64,000 nt of DNA, from the NCBI RefSeq assembly GCF_022869785.1, contig NZ_CP094997.1, positions 1,922,001 through 1,986,000 of the forward strand, in the 5' to 3' direction. This DNA is from Dyadobacter chenwenxiniae (GTDB taxonomy: Bacteria > Bacteroidota > Bacteroidia > Cytophagales > Spirosomataceae). The notes beneath the pieces were generated by a model, which was not told where the DNA came from, made no database searches, and was given only the letters and a program-made list of their open reading frames with translations. The translations under genes and the position numbers were made by a program. Below, piece by piece: positions 52,468-62,205 of the stretch (the first letter of the stretch is position 1; the number at the start of each line of letters is the position of its first letter).

Positions 52468-53418
52468 TCACTTTTTATATTTCATTTCAATGGCCGGCAG
52501 CGGCATAATCACCGGCCTGGTAATCATATTGTAGCGATAGAGCTCCGTTTTCGGCGGCTCCTTTTGGGAAAGGTTTAGAGATTTCTCGAAGAACGCTTTG
52601 AATTCTGTGCCATTTTTGAAGGTTGGCTTATTGACCGTCAGGCGGCTTTTTCTGCTAAAAATATCGGGCTGTTTTTCACGGATATGGATCGGCAGCTTTT
52701 CTACTTCCAGGTCAAATGGAATAACGATGGTGTATCGAACCGCCACGGCTTTCCCGTTTTGCCTCGCTGGCGTCCATTGTGGCATATTTTGAACCAGTCG
52801 CACGGCTTCTTCATCAATCCCCCACCCTGGCCCGTTCACGATCACCGGACTACTGATGTTCCCTTTTTCATCCAAAAAAAATGAAACCGATGCCTGCCCC
52901 TCCACCCCTGCCTTAAATGCCTCGGGCGGATATTGCATGTGATGTGCAAGAAATTTGACCAGTTCCTTCGTCCCTCCGGGAAAACGCGGCCATTTTTCCA
53001 ACATTAACCTGTTTCCCGGCGGCTCGTTCGTCTCCGATGCTTTTTTGGGTTTTACCTCTGGTATAGTCTTGCTGACCCACCCCAGTTTTGCTTTGAGAAC
53101 GATATCATAATTTTTTTCAGATTTGCTGACATCCATCTCCACCGGCTCGAAGTCAGGATGGCTAACGGTCATCAGACTATTTTCAGGAACATTGCTGAGC
53201 TCGAAATAACCTTTGATATTGGTCACGGTTCCCAATGTGGACCCTTTGATAAAAACGGCTGCATTAAAAACAGGAATGCCGTTCACGTCCTTCACTACGC
53301 CTTTTACCTGAATTGTTTCTTTGTGGTTAATATTATCTGCACGGGTAAATTTCCCGATCATTACGAGGATAAGAACGCTTGCGACCATTGCGTTCATTAA
53401 CATTGGACCTTTGATCAT
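52468..53418 (-). CDS. TonB-like protein with carboxypeptidase regulatory domain and C-terminal extension
   Basis: A 316-residue protein. An N-terminal hydrophobic anchor (about 8-25) is followed by a CarboxypepD_reg-like domain (about 35-110, VKDVNGIPVFNAAVFIKG), a short Pro/Lys stretch (PEVKPKKASETNEPP), and a TonB C-terminal domain (about 150-240, FPGGTKELVKFLAHHMQYP, WGIDEEAVRLVQNMPQWTP). About 70 further residues follow, ending at MPLPAIEMKYKK, which is unusual because the TonB domain is normally at the C-terminus. The long Pro-rich spacer of classical TonB is absent. It may energise or signal to an outer-membrane receptor; which one is unknown. Confidence 0.8.
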   Translation of the reverse strand: MIKGPMLMNAMVASVLILVMIGKFTRADNINHKETIQVKGVVKDVNGIPVFNAAVFIKGSTLGTVTNIKGYFELSNVPENSLMTVSHPDFEPVEMDVSKSEKNYDIVLKAKLGWVSKTIPEVKPKKASETNEPPGNRLMLEKWPRFPGGTKELVKFLAHHMQYPPEAFKAGVEGQASVSFFLDEKGNISSPVIVNGPGWGIDEEAVRLVQNMPQWTPARQNGKAVAVRYTIVIPFDLEVEKLPIHIREKQPDIFSRKSRLTVNKPTFKNGTEFKAFFEKSLNLSQKEPPKTELYRYNMITRPVIMPLPAIEMKYKK

Positions 53419-53650
53419 ATAACTCGTTCAGTTACTTGAATTACTTCCCATACAAAACGCGCCTTCCAGGAATTTATTTGCAATGCTTACGCAGCCCGAT
53501 ATGCAGTTTCCGGTAATCGGGTGCATAAAGAGCATTCGCTAACAAGCGTAAACAAATTTCAAAAATGTGCAACGCATTTTACTTTACTGTGTGTCCTAGT
53601 TATGGAAGACACAAATGAAGGAAATTACAAACAAGTAAACCGTTGCAACA

Positions 53651-54301
53651 ATGAAAAGAATTTTCCCTGCAATAGTGATCTGGGCCATTGTTCTTACAAA
53701 TTTTTCATGTTCGAACGTAACTACGGAAACGGTTATTCCGAAAGTATCAAATGACACGGGTCCATTTGAACAAAAGCAATTTGAAAACTATCCGATGCGT
53801 GTTACAGATGCTTACCGGATTGTTGGAGGAGATTCACTAAATTTACTTGCAGACACCATCATTCAGCAATACAGAGACGCCGTTTGTCTGGTTTTCCGTG
53901 AAGGCTATGTTTACTTCTACGGCAGCAGCAGCATCCCGAATACCAAGTTTCCCTCCCACGCACAAACCTTCTCGCTGAACATCAAGATCATGCTTCCCAC
54001 GAATATGAAATATCATTGGAACACCGAGAAACAAACCCTGATCGTCAGATCATCCGGTTCGTCCAGTTATTTTCCGATTATACCGGATGGCAAAGAGGCA
54101 TATATAGACACTACCGGCGTATTTTTTCACAAATCAATGGAAGAAGCGCAGAACTCCGGCAAGCGGGAACAGATCAGATTTATTTTCAATGACGTAGACC
54201 CTAAACTCGGGGCCGTGTCGTATCACATTACAATGCGGCCCTTGTGGTTTTATGAACGCGAGCCTTTTGACCTGGCACATCAGCGCTTTGTTATGTTCTG
54301 A
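53651..54301 (+). CDS. lipoprotein of unknown function
   Basis: A 216-residue lipoprotein with lipobox Cys20 (VLTNFSCSNV). The mature protein is beta-rich with several Tyr/Phe-containing strands (DAVCLVFREGYVYFYG, YHWNTEKQTLIVRSSG, QIRFIFNDVDPKLGAV) and ends in FDLAHQRFVMF. No family is recognised. It is followed 69 bases later by a second small lipoprotein gene on the same strand, and then by an ECF sigma pair. Function is unknown. Confidence 0.6.
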   Translation: MKRIFPAIVIWAIVLTNFSCSNVTTETVIPKVSNDTGPFEQKQFENYPMRVTDAYRIVGGDSLNLLADTIIQQYRDAVCLVFREGYVYFYGSSSIPNTKFPSHAQTFSLNIKIMLPTNMKYHWNTEKQTLIVRSSGSSSYFPIIPDGKEAYIDTTGVFFHKSMEEAQNSGKREQIRFIFNDVDPKLGAVSYHITMRPLWFYEREPFDLAHQRFVMF

Positions 54302-54370
54302 TGGGTCTTGAAATGAATGGTTATTTATCGGCACTTTTACGTGTTAAATTTTAGGTAAGATTAAGTTGGT

Positions 54371-55318
54371 ATGAGAGTTATTGTTCTGTGCATCCTTTGT
54401 TTGTTTTCCATTGCATCCTGTAACCAAGTCAATCGTTTAGAGCCGATTGAGCCGGAGCCGGTGCCCGGTAAGGTGATCGAGCAGATAAAACAATGGTATC
54501 CCAATGCAGAGAATATGGTGTTTAAGCCACTGCTTGAAAAGCTGGTCTGGGAGGTAAAGTTTGACGAGGGTGCCGACAAGTATTCTACGCTCGCTGACAG
54601 CACCAAAATCTGGGAAACCTATCGTTTTAGCTCAGAAAATCCCCCTTCAAAATTGTTGACATTAGTAGGAAACAGTGCATTTAAAGGAGGAACGTTTAGC
54701 GCAAACCGCGACCAGATCGGGACCGTTGCACCGGACCAGAGAAACAGGCTGATCTATAACTTGCAGGGCAATGATTATTCGTTTAACTGGGTATTGGTAG
54801 ACAACCGGATTGCGGGAGCGGCCTTTGAAGAAACGCTTTACTGGATACTTTATGAGGATATGAGCGTCCTGCCCCAACAAACGCAGACCTACATCCATGC
54901 AGATCCCAATATCAAATTTGTATCTGTGGAAGTAAAGATCAGTTTGAATTACACGAAATCCTATAATGTGCTGGTGAGTTTCGATAAGGACGGTGTGAAA
55001 ACATATGCCAACCTACTTTTTAACGAAGCTGGTGATGTTAAGTGGTTTAGCAGGGCATTCAATGAGCCGGACGACCCTAATTCTCTGCCCAATTTTGACG
55101 AATTGCCAGACGCAATTCAAGAGTATATCGACGCGTCGCCCGAACTTGCCGGCTTCACTACCCAACCCGTCATTGGCATGAAATGGATGGGAGAATATAG
55201 GAACGCCAAATGCTATACGCTCAGATATCTCAATAACACAACATTCGACTTTTGCGATTTGCAATTTGACGGAGAAGGGAAGTTGGTAAACAAAACATAC
55301 TTTATTTATTTTCAATAA
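54371..55318 (+). CDS. PepSY-like (BLIP-type) lipoprotein
   Basis: A 315-residue lipoprotein with lipobox Cys17 (FSIASCNQVN). Two similar regions resemble the PepSY-like/BLIP repeat: an early VIEQIKQWYPNAENMVFKPL with KLVWEVKFDEG, and a late FDELPDAIQEYIDASPELAG with MGEYRNAKCYTLRYLNN. Such repeats are common in Bacteroidota exported proteins of unknown role and may inhibit proteases. It lies 51 bases before the ECF sigma gene and could be part of the same unit. Confidence 0.65.
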   Translation: MRVIVLCILCLFSIASCNQVNRLEPIEPEPVPGKVIEQIKQWYPNAENMVFKPLLEKLVWEVKFDEGADKYSTLADSTKIWETYRFSSENPPSKLLTLVGNSAFKGGTFSANRDQIGTVAPDQRNRLIYNLQGNDYSFNWVLVDNRIAGAAFEETLYWILYEDMSVLPQQTQTYIHADPNIKFVSVEVKISLNYTKSYNVLVSFDKDGVKTYANLLFNEAGDVKWFSRAFNEPDDPNSLPNFDELPDAIQEYIDASPELAGFTTQPVIGMKWMGEYRNAKCYTLRYLNNTTFDFCDLQFDGEGKLVNKTYFIYFQ

Positions 55319-55369
55319 GATACGCTGTAATTATAAACTGACCTCTAACGCGTTCATGTTCCGGACTTT

Positions 55370-55954
55370 ATGAAGTTTTTTCTCTCAAAAAAATTCAGTA
55401 ATCTGGCCTCCCTGGTGAAAGCTTGCCAAAAGCAAGATCCAAGTGCGCAGACTGCATTTTATGAGCGGTACAAAGGGCGGTTAACGGGTGTTTGTCAGCG
55501 TTATGCAAGAACAAGAATGGAGGCGGAAGACATTTTCCAGGAGGCATTTATCAAAATTTTCAACAATATCCAGGATCTGAAAGACCCGGATTCAGTGGAT
55601 AGTTGGGTCAAGGTGACGGTTGTGAGGACAGCGATCAATTACTATCACAGGACCACAAAACAACAGGACCTTAATGGTTCGATTGACAAAATGGATATTC
55701 AGCTCGAATCGGACGATTATGGAAAGATCATTGATCAGTTGAATGTGAAAGATTTGTTGGCGATCATCAACGAGCTGCCAGACAAATACAGGACGATCAT
55801 CAACCTGCACCTGATTGACGGCTATACACATGCTGAAATTGGTGAATTGCTCTCCATCCCGGATGCGACTTCCCGCTCGCAGTTTATGAGGGGACGTAAT
55901 TTGCTTTTAAAAAAATTGGAACTTAAAGGGATCGTGCATCATGAAAACTTCTGA
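55370..55954 (+). CDS. ECF sigma-70 factor
   Basis: A 194-residue sigma factor. Region 2 (about 30-95) reads YERYKGRLTGVCQRYARTRMEAEDIFQEAFIKIF and region 4 (about 130-185) reads LAIINELPDKYRTIINLHLIDGYTHAEIGELLSIPDATSRSQFMRGRNLLLK. It overlaps the next gene by 14 bases, so the two are translationally coupled. The partner is a single-span membrane protein and not a FecR family member. The target promoter is unknown. Confidence 0.93.
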   Translation: MKFFLSKKFSNLASLVKACQKQDPSAQTAFYERYKGRLTGVCQRYARTRMEAEDIFQEAFIKIFNNIQDLKDPDSVDSWVKVTVVRTAINYYHRTTKQQDLNGSIDKMDIQLESDDYGKIIDQLNVKDLLAIINELPDKYRTIINLHLIDGYTHAEIGELLSIPDATSRSQFMRGRNLLLKKLELKGIVHHENF

Positions 55955-57275
55955 GGATAAACTCAACGAGGCATTGCGGGCAGCCCTTCAACGCAAATTT
56001 GATGATTTTGAAGACGTGCCCAATCCGTCTGCATTCAGGAAAATACGCGCTAATATTAAACCCGGCCGGCAGTGGAAATATCTGTTTTTTACATTGCTAT
56101 TTGTAGGCATAACCATTGTTGGCATTATGACAGACCAGCATTTTATGAAAAAAGATACGATAAAAGCGTCAGTAACAAAGACAGCTGTATCAAGCACGGA
56201 AGTGAACAAAACGAAAGTGACTGAGACAGAAGCTGCTAACATAGCATTGCGGACAGAATTGGTCTCAGCTAAGCAGTCTGTAAATCACAAAATCTTGGCT
56301 GGCAAAAACGAAAAGCTGGCAATAAAGTCATTTGAAAACAAAAAGATCTCTAACACAATATTACTCTCAAAAAATGTTGAAAGCAGTGTTTCAGCCATTT
56401 CTCAGGATCAACCTCAAAGCAATTTTGTAAACTCTCCAATATCAGTCACCCCGCAACTTTCGGGACCTTCATTTTCGAATTCCAGAAATACGCCAGATTC
56501 AGTGCGCGGTGAGAATGCGGAGGAATTGCTAAGTCAATTTAAGACAACAGATATAGACAATAGAATTGAGTCAGCCATAAATGAAATGGAAAACCAACCC
56601 GTGACAATTCCACATCACAATGCTGACTTGCCCGAAGTTCGGGTTCCAAAAAATGATGTAAAGCCTGTTGTGAAGCATAGCACAAGCAGTTTTAGTTGGC
56701 TTGTTAATGTGGCTGTCCTGCAATCTTACCAGATTCTGACGGTGCCCTCCGGTGGGCAAAGTTTCCAAAATTTTGAGTTTCCTTCCACTTTTTCTTTGCA
56801 GTCATTGGGATATAAGTTCAGTGTGGGGGTTGAGAAAAAAGGTTTTCAATTTATGCTTCATTATGGCCGGTTTCAGCAGTCCTATTCCTACGAAATCGCT
56901 GGTAATGATTACATTGTGCCCACTTTTGACAAGGATCATTTCAAGGTAATACGCCAGGGGACGCGGGTAAGCCAGGATAACAAATTCAGCCTTTTGGGAA
57001 TCGGGGCCAACAAGCAGGTAAGCTGGGGAAATGCTTCGGTGGGCAAATATTACGCTACCGCGGGTCTGGAATATTCGTATGGCCTGATACGAAAACAGAG
57101 CATCGGCTGGGTTAATGCCAGCATAGGGAAACAATTTCCGATCAGCAAAAACACATCGCTTCATATCGGACCGTATGCTGAATTCAGTCCGGTAAAGTTT
57201 GCAGGTTCGGGCGATCCGTTTTACTACCAGCCTTACCGGGTTGGTATTTCGGCAGGTTTAAGGCTGAGCAGATAG
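55941..57275 (+). CDS. membrane-anchored partner of the ECF sigma (probable anti-sigma) with barrel-like C-terminus
   Basis: A 444-residue protein. Residues 1-44 are cytoplasmic and charged (DDFEDVPNPSAFRKIRANIK), a single membrane span is at about 45-63 (YLFFTLLFVGITIVGIM), and a long Ser/Thr/Asn-rich extracytoplasmic linker (about 70-245) leads to a C-terminal part (about 250-444) of amphipathic beta-strands that resembles a small outer-membrane barrel (SVGVEKKGFQFMLHYGRF, YYATAGLEYSYGL, GISAGLRLSR). The 14-base overlap with the sigma gene and the topology suggest an anti-sigma factor that spans the envelope. No anti-sigma family is recognised by motif. Confidence 0.7.
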   Translation: MKTSEDKLNEALRAALQRKFDDFEDVPNPSAFRKIRANIKPGRQWKYLFFTLLFVGITIVGIMTDQHFMKKDTIKASVTKTAVSSTEVNKTKVTETEAANIALRTELVSAKQSVNHKILAGKNEKLAIKSFENKKISNTILLSKNVESSVSAISQDQPQSNFVNSPISVTPQLSGPSFSNSRNTPDSVRGENAEELLSQFKTTDIDNRIESAINEMENQPVTIPHHNADLPEVRVPKNDVKPVVKHSTSSFSWLVNVAVLQSYQILTVPSGGQSFQNFEFPSTFSLQSLGYKFSVGVEKKGFQFMLHYGRFQQSYSYEIAGNDYIVPTFDKDHFKVIRQGTRVSQDNKFSLLGIGANKQVSWGNASVGKYYATAGLEYSYGLIRKQSIGWVNASIGKQFPISKNTSLHIGPYAEFSPVKFAGSGDPFYYQPYRVGISAGLRLSR

Positions 57276-57293
57276 AAACTCTGGGTTCAAACT

Positions 57294-60200
57294 TTACCTG
57301 AAATTCCGGCCATTCGGGAAGATTTCAGTTTGTACATCCCTGCGAACCTGTGTCTTTTTGTTAACGGCCATTGTAGCATACTCATCTTTTTCGTCTGCAC
57401 GGGAAAGTGTCAGTATATCCGGATTTTCGTCTTCCGCGGCCGTTAATTTTTTCAATAATACCGAAAGATCATAGCATTTCTGAACTATTACATGGGTGAC
57501 CTCCCCTTCCCGCTGCAACTTCCCTTCCACCATTAATAACCTGGCATACAAAATCTCCTTTCGATATTGTTCAAAAAGCTTCTGAAATACGACCAGGTTT
57601 GCAAAACCGGTTTCATCTTCGATGGTGATGAAACAAACGCCCCCCGCAGTTCCGGGACGCTGCCTGACCAGCACAAGTCCGGCTACTTTCACCATTCTTG
57701 TGTTGCCTATCAGATCTAATTTTTTAGTTGAGAAAACATTCAGTAGATCTAACTTTTCCCTGACAAAACTTACGGGATGCGCCTTTAAGGATAAAGAGGT
57801 GGAAGTATAATCCTGCACCACATGCTCAGAAGCAGTCATATGCGGCAGTTCCACCGGGGCTTCTAATGCGCTTTCGGATATTTGCCCTGCAAACAAACCC
57901 ATGGGCCGGTCACTCATTGCGGAAACTTCCCAAAGCGCCTGTCGGCGATCCAGACCGATGGACCTGAATGCATCGGCATCCGCCAGTTTTTCCAGTGCGG
58001 CCTGGGAAACACCGGCGTCGCGTAATGTGTGCAAATGGGTAAATGGTTTCGTTCGGCCTGCGAGCAATGCCTGTATATCATCCTCTCTCATACCCTTAAT
58101 TTGCCTGAAACCCAGCCTGATCGGACAGTATTTCCCCGTTTTTTCTTCCAAAATATTATCCCATTCCGAATGGTTGATATCAATTGGCCTTACTTCAACA
58201 TTATGCTTTCTGGCATCAATAACAATTTGCGCAGGTTGGTAAAAACCCATTGGCATGCTGTTTAACAGTGCTGTTGCAAAAACATCCGGATAAACGCATT
58301 TGATATAACAGGAGACATAAACCAGCAATGCAAAGCTGGCGGCATGGCTCTCGGGAAAACCATAGCTTCCGAAACCTTCCAATTGCCTGAAAACACGCTG
58401 TGCAAAATCCTTGGTATAACCTCTTGCCGTCATACCGGCTACGAGCTTTTCCTCAAATTTGGTTACCATGCCCCTGACTTTAAAAGTAGCCATACTGCGC
58501 CGCAACTCGTCGGCTTCGGCAGGAGTAAATCCAGCGGCAACAATCGCTATTTTCATGGCCTGTTCCTGGAACAAAGGCACGCCCAATGTTTTACCTAAAA
58601 TGGCTTCCAGCTCTTTGGAAGGGTAACTTATTTCTTCTTCGCGATTCCTCCTGCGCAAATAGGGATGTACCATATCCCCCTGAATCGGCCCGGGACGAAC
58701 GATGGCGACTTCAATGACCAGGTCATAAAAACAACGCGGCTTCAACCGGGGTAACATGGATTGCTGCGCCCTGCTCTCAATCTGGAAAACACCGATTGTA
58801 TCCGCCGCGCAGATCATATCATAAACATCTTCCCGGTTTTGAGGAATATTAGCCAGCGTATAATCCTGATCATAGTGTTTTTTGGCCAGATCAAAGGCTT
58901 TCCGGATGCAGGTCAGCATGCCCAAAGCCAGCACATCTATTTTCAGAAAACCCAGTGTATCAATGTCGTCTTTATTCCATTCAATGCATGTACGGTCCAC
59001 CATCCGAGCGTTCATAATGGGGCACAAGTCCGAAAGTTTTCCCTGTGTGATCACAAAACCACCCGTATGCTGGCCCAGCTGTCTTGGAAAGCCAATATAT
59101 TGCCTGGTCAGGTCCAGAATTTTGATCAAATGCGGATCATTGGGGTTAAAGCCTTGTTCGGCAACCCGTTTGCCATCGAACCACTCATCTGTAAATTCCC
59201 AGATCGAGTTAGCAAGCCGGTTAATGGCATCCAGCGACATGCCCATTGCCTTGGCCACATCCCGGATAGCGCCGCGCTGATGCATTTGCGTAACCGTAGC
59301 CACAATTCCTGCCCTGTCCCGGCCGTATTTTTGATAAATATACTGGATCACTTCTTCCCGTCGTTCGTGCTCAAAATCCACATCAATATCCGGCGGCTCA
59401 TTCCGTGCAGAGGAAATAAAGCGCTCGAAAAGCAGGTCTATTTCCGTGGGGTCAACAGAAGTAATGCCTAAACAGTAACATACGGTCGAATTAGCCGCGG
59501 AACCCCGGCCCTGGCAAAGGATTTTTCGCTCCCTTGCAAAACGTACAATGTCGTAAACCGTCAGAAAGTAGGGAGCATAATCCATTTCTTCCACAAACTG
59601 CATTTCGTAATGGATCGCATCTTCAACTTTCTGAGGTATGCATGCGCCAAAACGCTCCATAGCTCCTTTCCAGGTCAGTATTTGCAGCTCGATCATCGCA
59701 GAATTCCCAGAGCTTGTAATTTCCTCAGGATAAACATATTTTAGCTCATTCAGGGAAAACCGGCACGCATCCGCAATTTCCTGCGTCCGCTCGATCGCAT
59801 TGGGATACTGCCTGAAAAGCCGCTGCATCTCGTCAATGGGTTTCAAAAACCGCTCTCCATTCTGATATAGCCGAAAGCCTGCATTATTAATCGTGCATTT
59901 CTCCCGTATGCACGTAAGGACATCCTGCAATTCCCTTCGAACCGGATTATGATAATACACGTCATTTGTTGCGACCATGGGAATGTCCATCTGGCTGGCT
60001 ATCTGAGCAATACGATACAGTTTTTTCGTATCATCGCCCTGGTAAGAGCGCGCAGCAGCTATGTAAATATCCTTTCCAAAAGCCTTTCTGTATTCTTGTA
60101 ATGCCCGCTTAAATTCAGGTTCGAAATCAAAATGCGCATTCAAGGCCGCGGGAGGAACCACAATGAACTTTATTTCACCCGCGTAACGAAAAACATCGGC

Positions 60201-60524
60201 TTTGTACAAATGACATTCTCCTTTTTCAGCTCTTAAATTGCCCTCGGTTAACAAGGAAGAAAGCTGGGAATAAGCCTGTTGCGTAGTCGGGTAAGCCAGT
60301 AAGCCAGGCCCATCCAGCAGATCCAGCCGACAAGCTGGAATAATGCGAATGTCCTTTCCTTTTGCGGCAGCGTGCGCACGAACGATGCCTGCGAGGGTGT
60401 TCCGGTCTGTGATGGCAATTTTTTTGTATCCGAAAATCAAAGCCTGCCCCACCAGTTCCTCCGGGTGTGATCCGCCGCGGAGGAAGCTAAAATTGGTCGT
60501 TACCTGCAATTCGGTGTAGCTCAT
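57294..60524 (-). CDS. dnaE2: error-prone DNA polymerase III alpha subunit
   Basis: A 1076-residue protein from the ATG at 60524 (MSYTELQVTTNFSFLRG). Domains in order: PHP (about 1-250, SFLRGGSHPEELV, KIAITDRNTLAGIV), the C-family polymerase core (about 280-700) with the catalytic Asp motif PDIDVDF near residue 380 and RGSAANSTVCYCLG, the finger/thumb (GYTKDFAQRVFRQLEGFGSYGFPESHAASFA) and a C-terminal OB-fold (about 930-1000). It is a DNA polymerase III-like enzyme used in translesion synthesis and induced mutagenesis together with ImuB. Its gene lies 50 bases after imuB on the same strand. Confidence 0.96.
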   Translation of the reverse strand: MSYTELQVTTNFSFLRGGSHPEELVGQALIFGYKKIAITDRNTLAGIVRAHAAAKGKDIRIIPACRLDLLDGPGLLAYPTTQQAYSQLSSLLTEGNLRAEKGECHLYKADVFRYAGEIKFIVVPPAALNAHFDFEPEFKRALQEYRKAFGKDIYIAAARSYQGDDTKKLYRIAQIASQMDIPMVATNDVYYHNPVRRELQDVLTCIREKCTINNAGFRLYQNGERFLKPIDEMQRLFRQYPNAIERTQEIADACRFSLNELKYVYPEEITSSGNSAMIELQILTWKGAMERFGACIPQKVEDAIHYEMQFVEEMDYAPYFLTVYDIVRFARERKILCQGRGSAANSTVCYCLGITSVDPTEIDLLFERFISSARNEPPDIDVDFEHERREEVIQYIYQKYGRDRAGIVATVTQMHQRGAIRDVAKAMGMSLDAINRLANSIWEFTDEWFDGKRVAEQGFNPNDPHLIKILDLTRQYIGFPRQLGQHTGGFVITQGKLSDLCPIMNARMVDRTCIEWNKDDIDTLGFLKIDVLALGMLTCIRKAFDLAKKHYDQDYTLANIPQNREDVYDMICAADTIGVFQIESRAQQSMLPRLKPRCFYDLVIEVAIVRPGPIQGDMVHPYLRRRNREEEISYPSKELEAILGKTLGVPLFQEQAMKIAIVAAGFTPAEADELRRSMATFKVRGMVTKFEEKLVAGMTARGYTKDFAQRVFRQLEGFGSYGFPESHAASFALLVYVSCYIKCVYPDVFATALLNSMPMGFYQPAQIVIDARKHNVEVRPIDINHSEWDNILEEKTGKYCPIRLGFRQIKGMREDDIQALLAGRTKPFTHLHTLRDAGVSQAALEKLADADAFRSIGLDRRQALWEVSAMSDRPMGLFAGQISESALEAPVELPHMTASEHVVQDYTSTSLSLKAHPVSFVREKLDLLNVFSTKKLDLIGNTRMVKVAGLVLVRQRPGTAGGVCFITIEDETGFANLVVFQKLFEQYRKEILYARLLMVEGKLQREGEVTHVIVQKCYDLSVLLKKLTAAEDENPDILTLSRADEKDEYATMAVNKKTQVRRDVQTEIFPNGRNFR

Positions 60525-60574
60525 GTTAAGCAATCATTTTTTGATTGGTTCGGAAGCACTACCGAACCTGGCCT

Positions 60575-62074
60575 TTAAGCAAAAAAACCGTGAATAAACC
60601 ATTTAGAACCTGTTTTATCATAATGCCCGAGGCGGAAAATCCAGAATCGCGCACCTTCCGGATCTTCAACACAATAATAATCGCGGTGCATGCCTTGTTC
60701 CAGCCACCATTCCCTTTCAATCCGTTCCGGACCATCTGCCCTCTTCACATAATGCACTACTCCTTTATACCTGAAAAGCAGTGGCGGGTAATCTGGCAAA
60801 GGAGCCGAAACGTCGATCAGCTGTGGATTAGCCAATAACGTAATGGGTCTCGGACGGTCAATGCGCCAGGTCGTTTCCGGCTTTTCGAGCAACGAACCGG
60901 CGATTTTAACGGACCTTTCGGGCCAGTAATGTTCATCCGGCAAATAGCGGTGAATGGTTTTTATTCCTGCTTTGCCTGCAACTCTGTCCAGCAATTCTAT
61001 CAGGTTCACATTATCCTGGCCGGCGTTGGTATTCCAAAGCTTTTCCTGAACCGCATTCACGTCTTCTGTAACAGGAGCTTCCAGTAAGAACAACTCAATG
61101 CCCAATGCCGGCTCCATCGTACTGATTTTCAGCTCAAACAGCTTAAACAGATGGCCGACGTGGAATGATCCCCGGTTGGTAACTATGTCTATCTGTATAA
61201 TTTTTCCATCCACCCGGAATCCTTTGAAAACCGCAGTTCGTAGGCCTTTTCCTTCCTTTACCAAACGGCGGCACAGCGTTTCCAAAAGCCGCCTTAAAGC
61301 GATCTGAATGCCGGTTGCTGTCACAATCGGCTCCATGCAAGGCAACCGTTCCTGGTATGGCACCGCTGGTTTTATGGGTTCAATCACCTCAATCGCATGT
61401 CCGAAGGCCTGGTCCACCCGATCCAGAAGTTGCTGCCCAAACCGCCTTCTCAGCACGGAACGAGGCATATTAATAAAGTTTCGGATCTGGTAAAACCCTA
61501 ATTTATGCATCCGCTCCACCACGGCCATTTCAAGGCGCAATGCTGCTGGTGACAGCGGCAACAATGCATCTGAAATTCGGTTGGGCTGAACAATGCGCTT
61601 ATCATGCCCGTAATGCGCCACTGCCCAGGCGCTGCCCACCGTATCAGAGATTGCAGCACTTACATAATATCCCTTTTGCCTGAGCCGGACGATCATATCC
61701 TTTAAATATGCGCGCTCTCCAGCCCAGAGATGTGCACAACCGGTAATGTCAAGCATCAGGCCATCGGGTAGGTCAATGGAAACAACGGGCGTGTAACGTA
61801 TACACCATTCCGCCAACGCTATCAGCAACTCCTTAGCCTTATCGGGCTGATCATCTATCACTTCCAGTGCAGGGTAAAGCGCTCTCGCATCCGCCACAAC
61901 CATTCCCATGTCAATCCCGCTTTCTATTGCTTTCGGACTTGCCGCCTTAACAATCATTCTTCCGCGCTCCGGAGCAGCCAAAACAAATGGCTCACCAGTC
62001 AGCTCAGGACGCTCAGTCACAACCCAATCTGTGATTAAATGTCGGAACCATATGTTAGCAAAGCGCTGTGGCAT
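60575..62074 (-). CDS. imuB: ImuB, catalytically inactive Y-family polymerase-like protein
   Basis: A 499-residue protein. It has the Y-family fold, but both catalytic motifs are lost: the first has no DxD (MPQRFANIWF instead of DMD), and the second reads SIDLPDG (residues 99-105) where active enzymes have S-D/E pairs. The helix-hairpin and little-finger parts follow (HKLGFYQIRNF, LPRSVLRRRFG-type). A candidate beta-clamp-binding motif QEKLW is at 343-347. ImuB is the hub that links DnaE2 to the sliding clamp during translesion synthesis. The usual partner gene imuA is not next to it. Confidence 0.94.
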   Translation of the reverse strand: MPQRFANIWFRHLITDWVVTERPELTGEPFVLAAPERGRMIVKAASPKAIESGIDMGMVVADARALYPALEVIDDQPDKAKELLIALAEWCIRYTPVVSIDLPDGLMLDITGCAHLWAGERAYLKDMIVRLRQKGYYVSAAISDTVGSAWAVAHYGHDKRIVQPNRISDALLPLSPAALRLEMAVVERMHKLGFYQIRNFINMPRSVLRRRFGQQLLDRVDQAFGHAIEVIEPIKPAVPYQERLPCMEPIVTATGIQIALRRLLETLCRRLVKEGKGLRTAVFKGFRVDGKIIQIDIVTNRGSFHVGHLFKLFELKISTMEPALGIELFLLEAPVTEDVNAVQEKLWNTNAGQDNVNLIELLDRVAGKAGIKTIHRYLPDEHYWPERSVKIAGSLLEKPETTWRIDRPRPITLLANPQLIDVSAPLPDYPPLLFRYKGVVHYVKRADGPERIEREWWLEQGMHRDYYCVEDPEGARFWIFRLGHYDKTGSKWFIHGFFA

Positions 62075-62168
62075 AACCTTGAATATTTTTTACATAAAAC
62101 CTTATTAATCAATTATTTAATTCATATATGATACTTTCAATATCTTTAATTTGGTCACAATGATATCA

Positions 62169-62193
62169 AATCTCTTGCTTAATCGCAAGGATT
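62169..62193. promoter_or_regulatory. imperfect inverted repeat between imuB and alkB
   Basis: AATCTCTTGC and GCAAGGATT form an inverted repeat with one extra base in the left arm and a six-base centre. It lies in the shared divergent upstream region of imuB-dnaE2 and alkB. It could be an operator of a damage-response repressor; it does not match a known LexA box. Confidence 0.3.
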
Positions 62194-62205
62194 TTCTTTA
62201 CTTTG

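Noticed and set aside
58761..59471. 236-codon plus-strand open frame inside dnaE2
   Set aside because: It runs antisense to the conserved polymerase core and has no coherent protein features.
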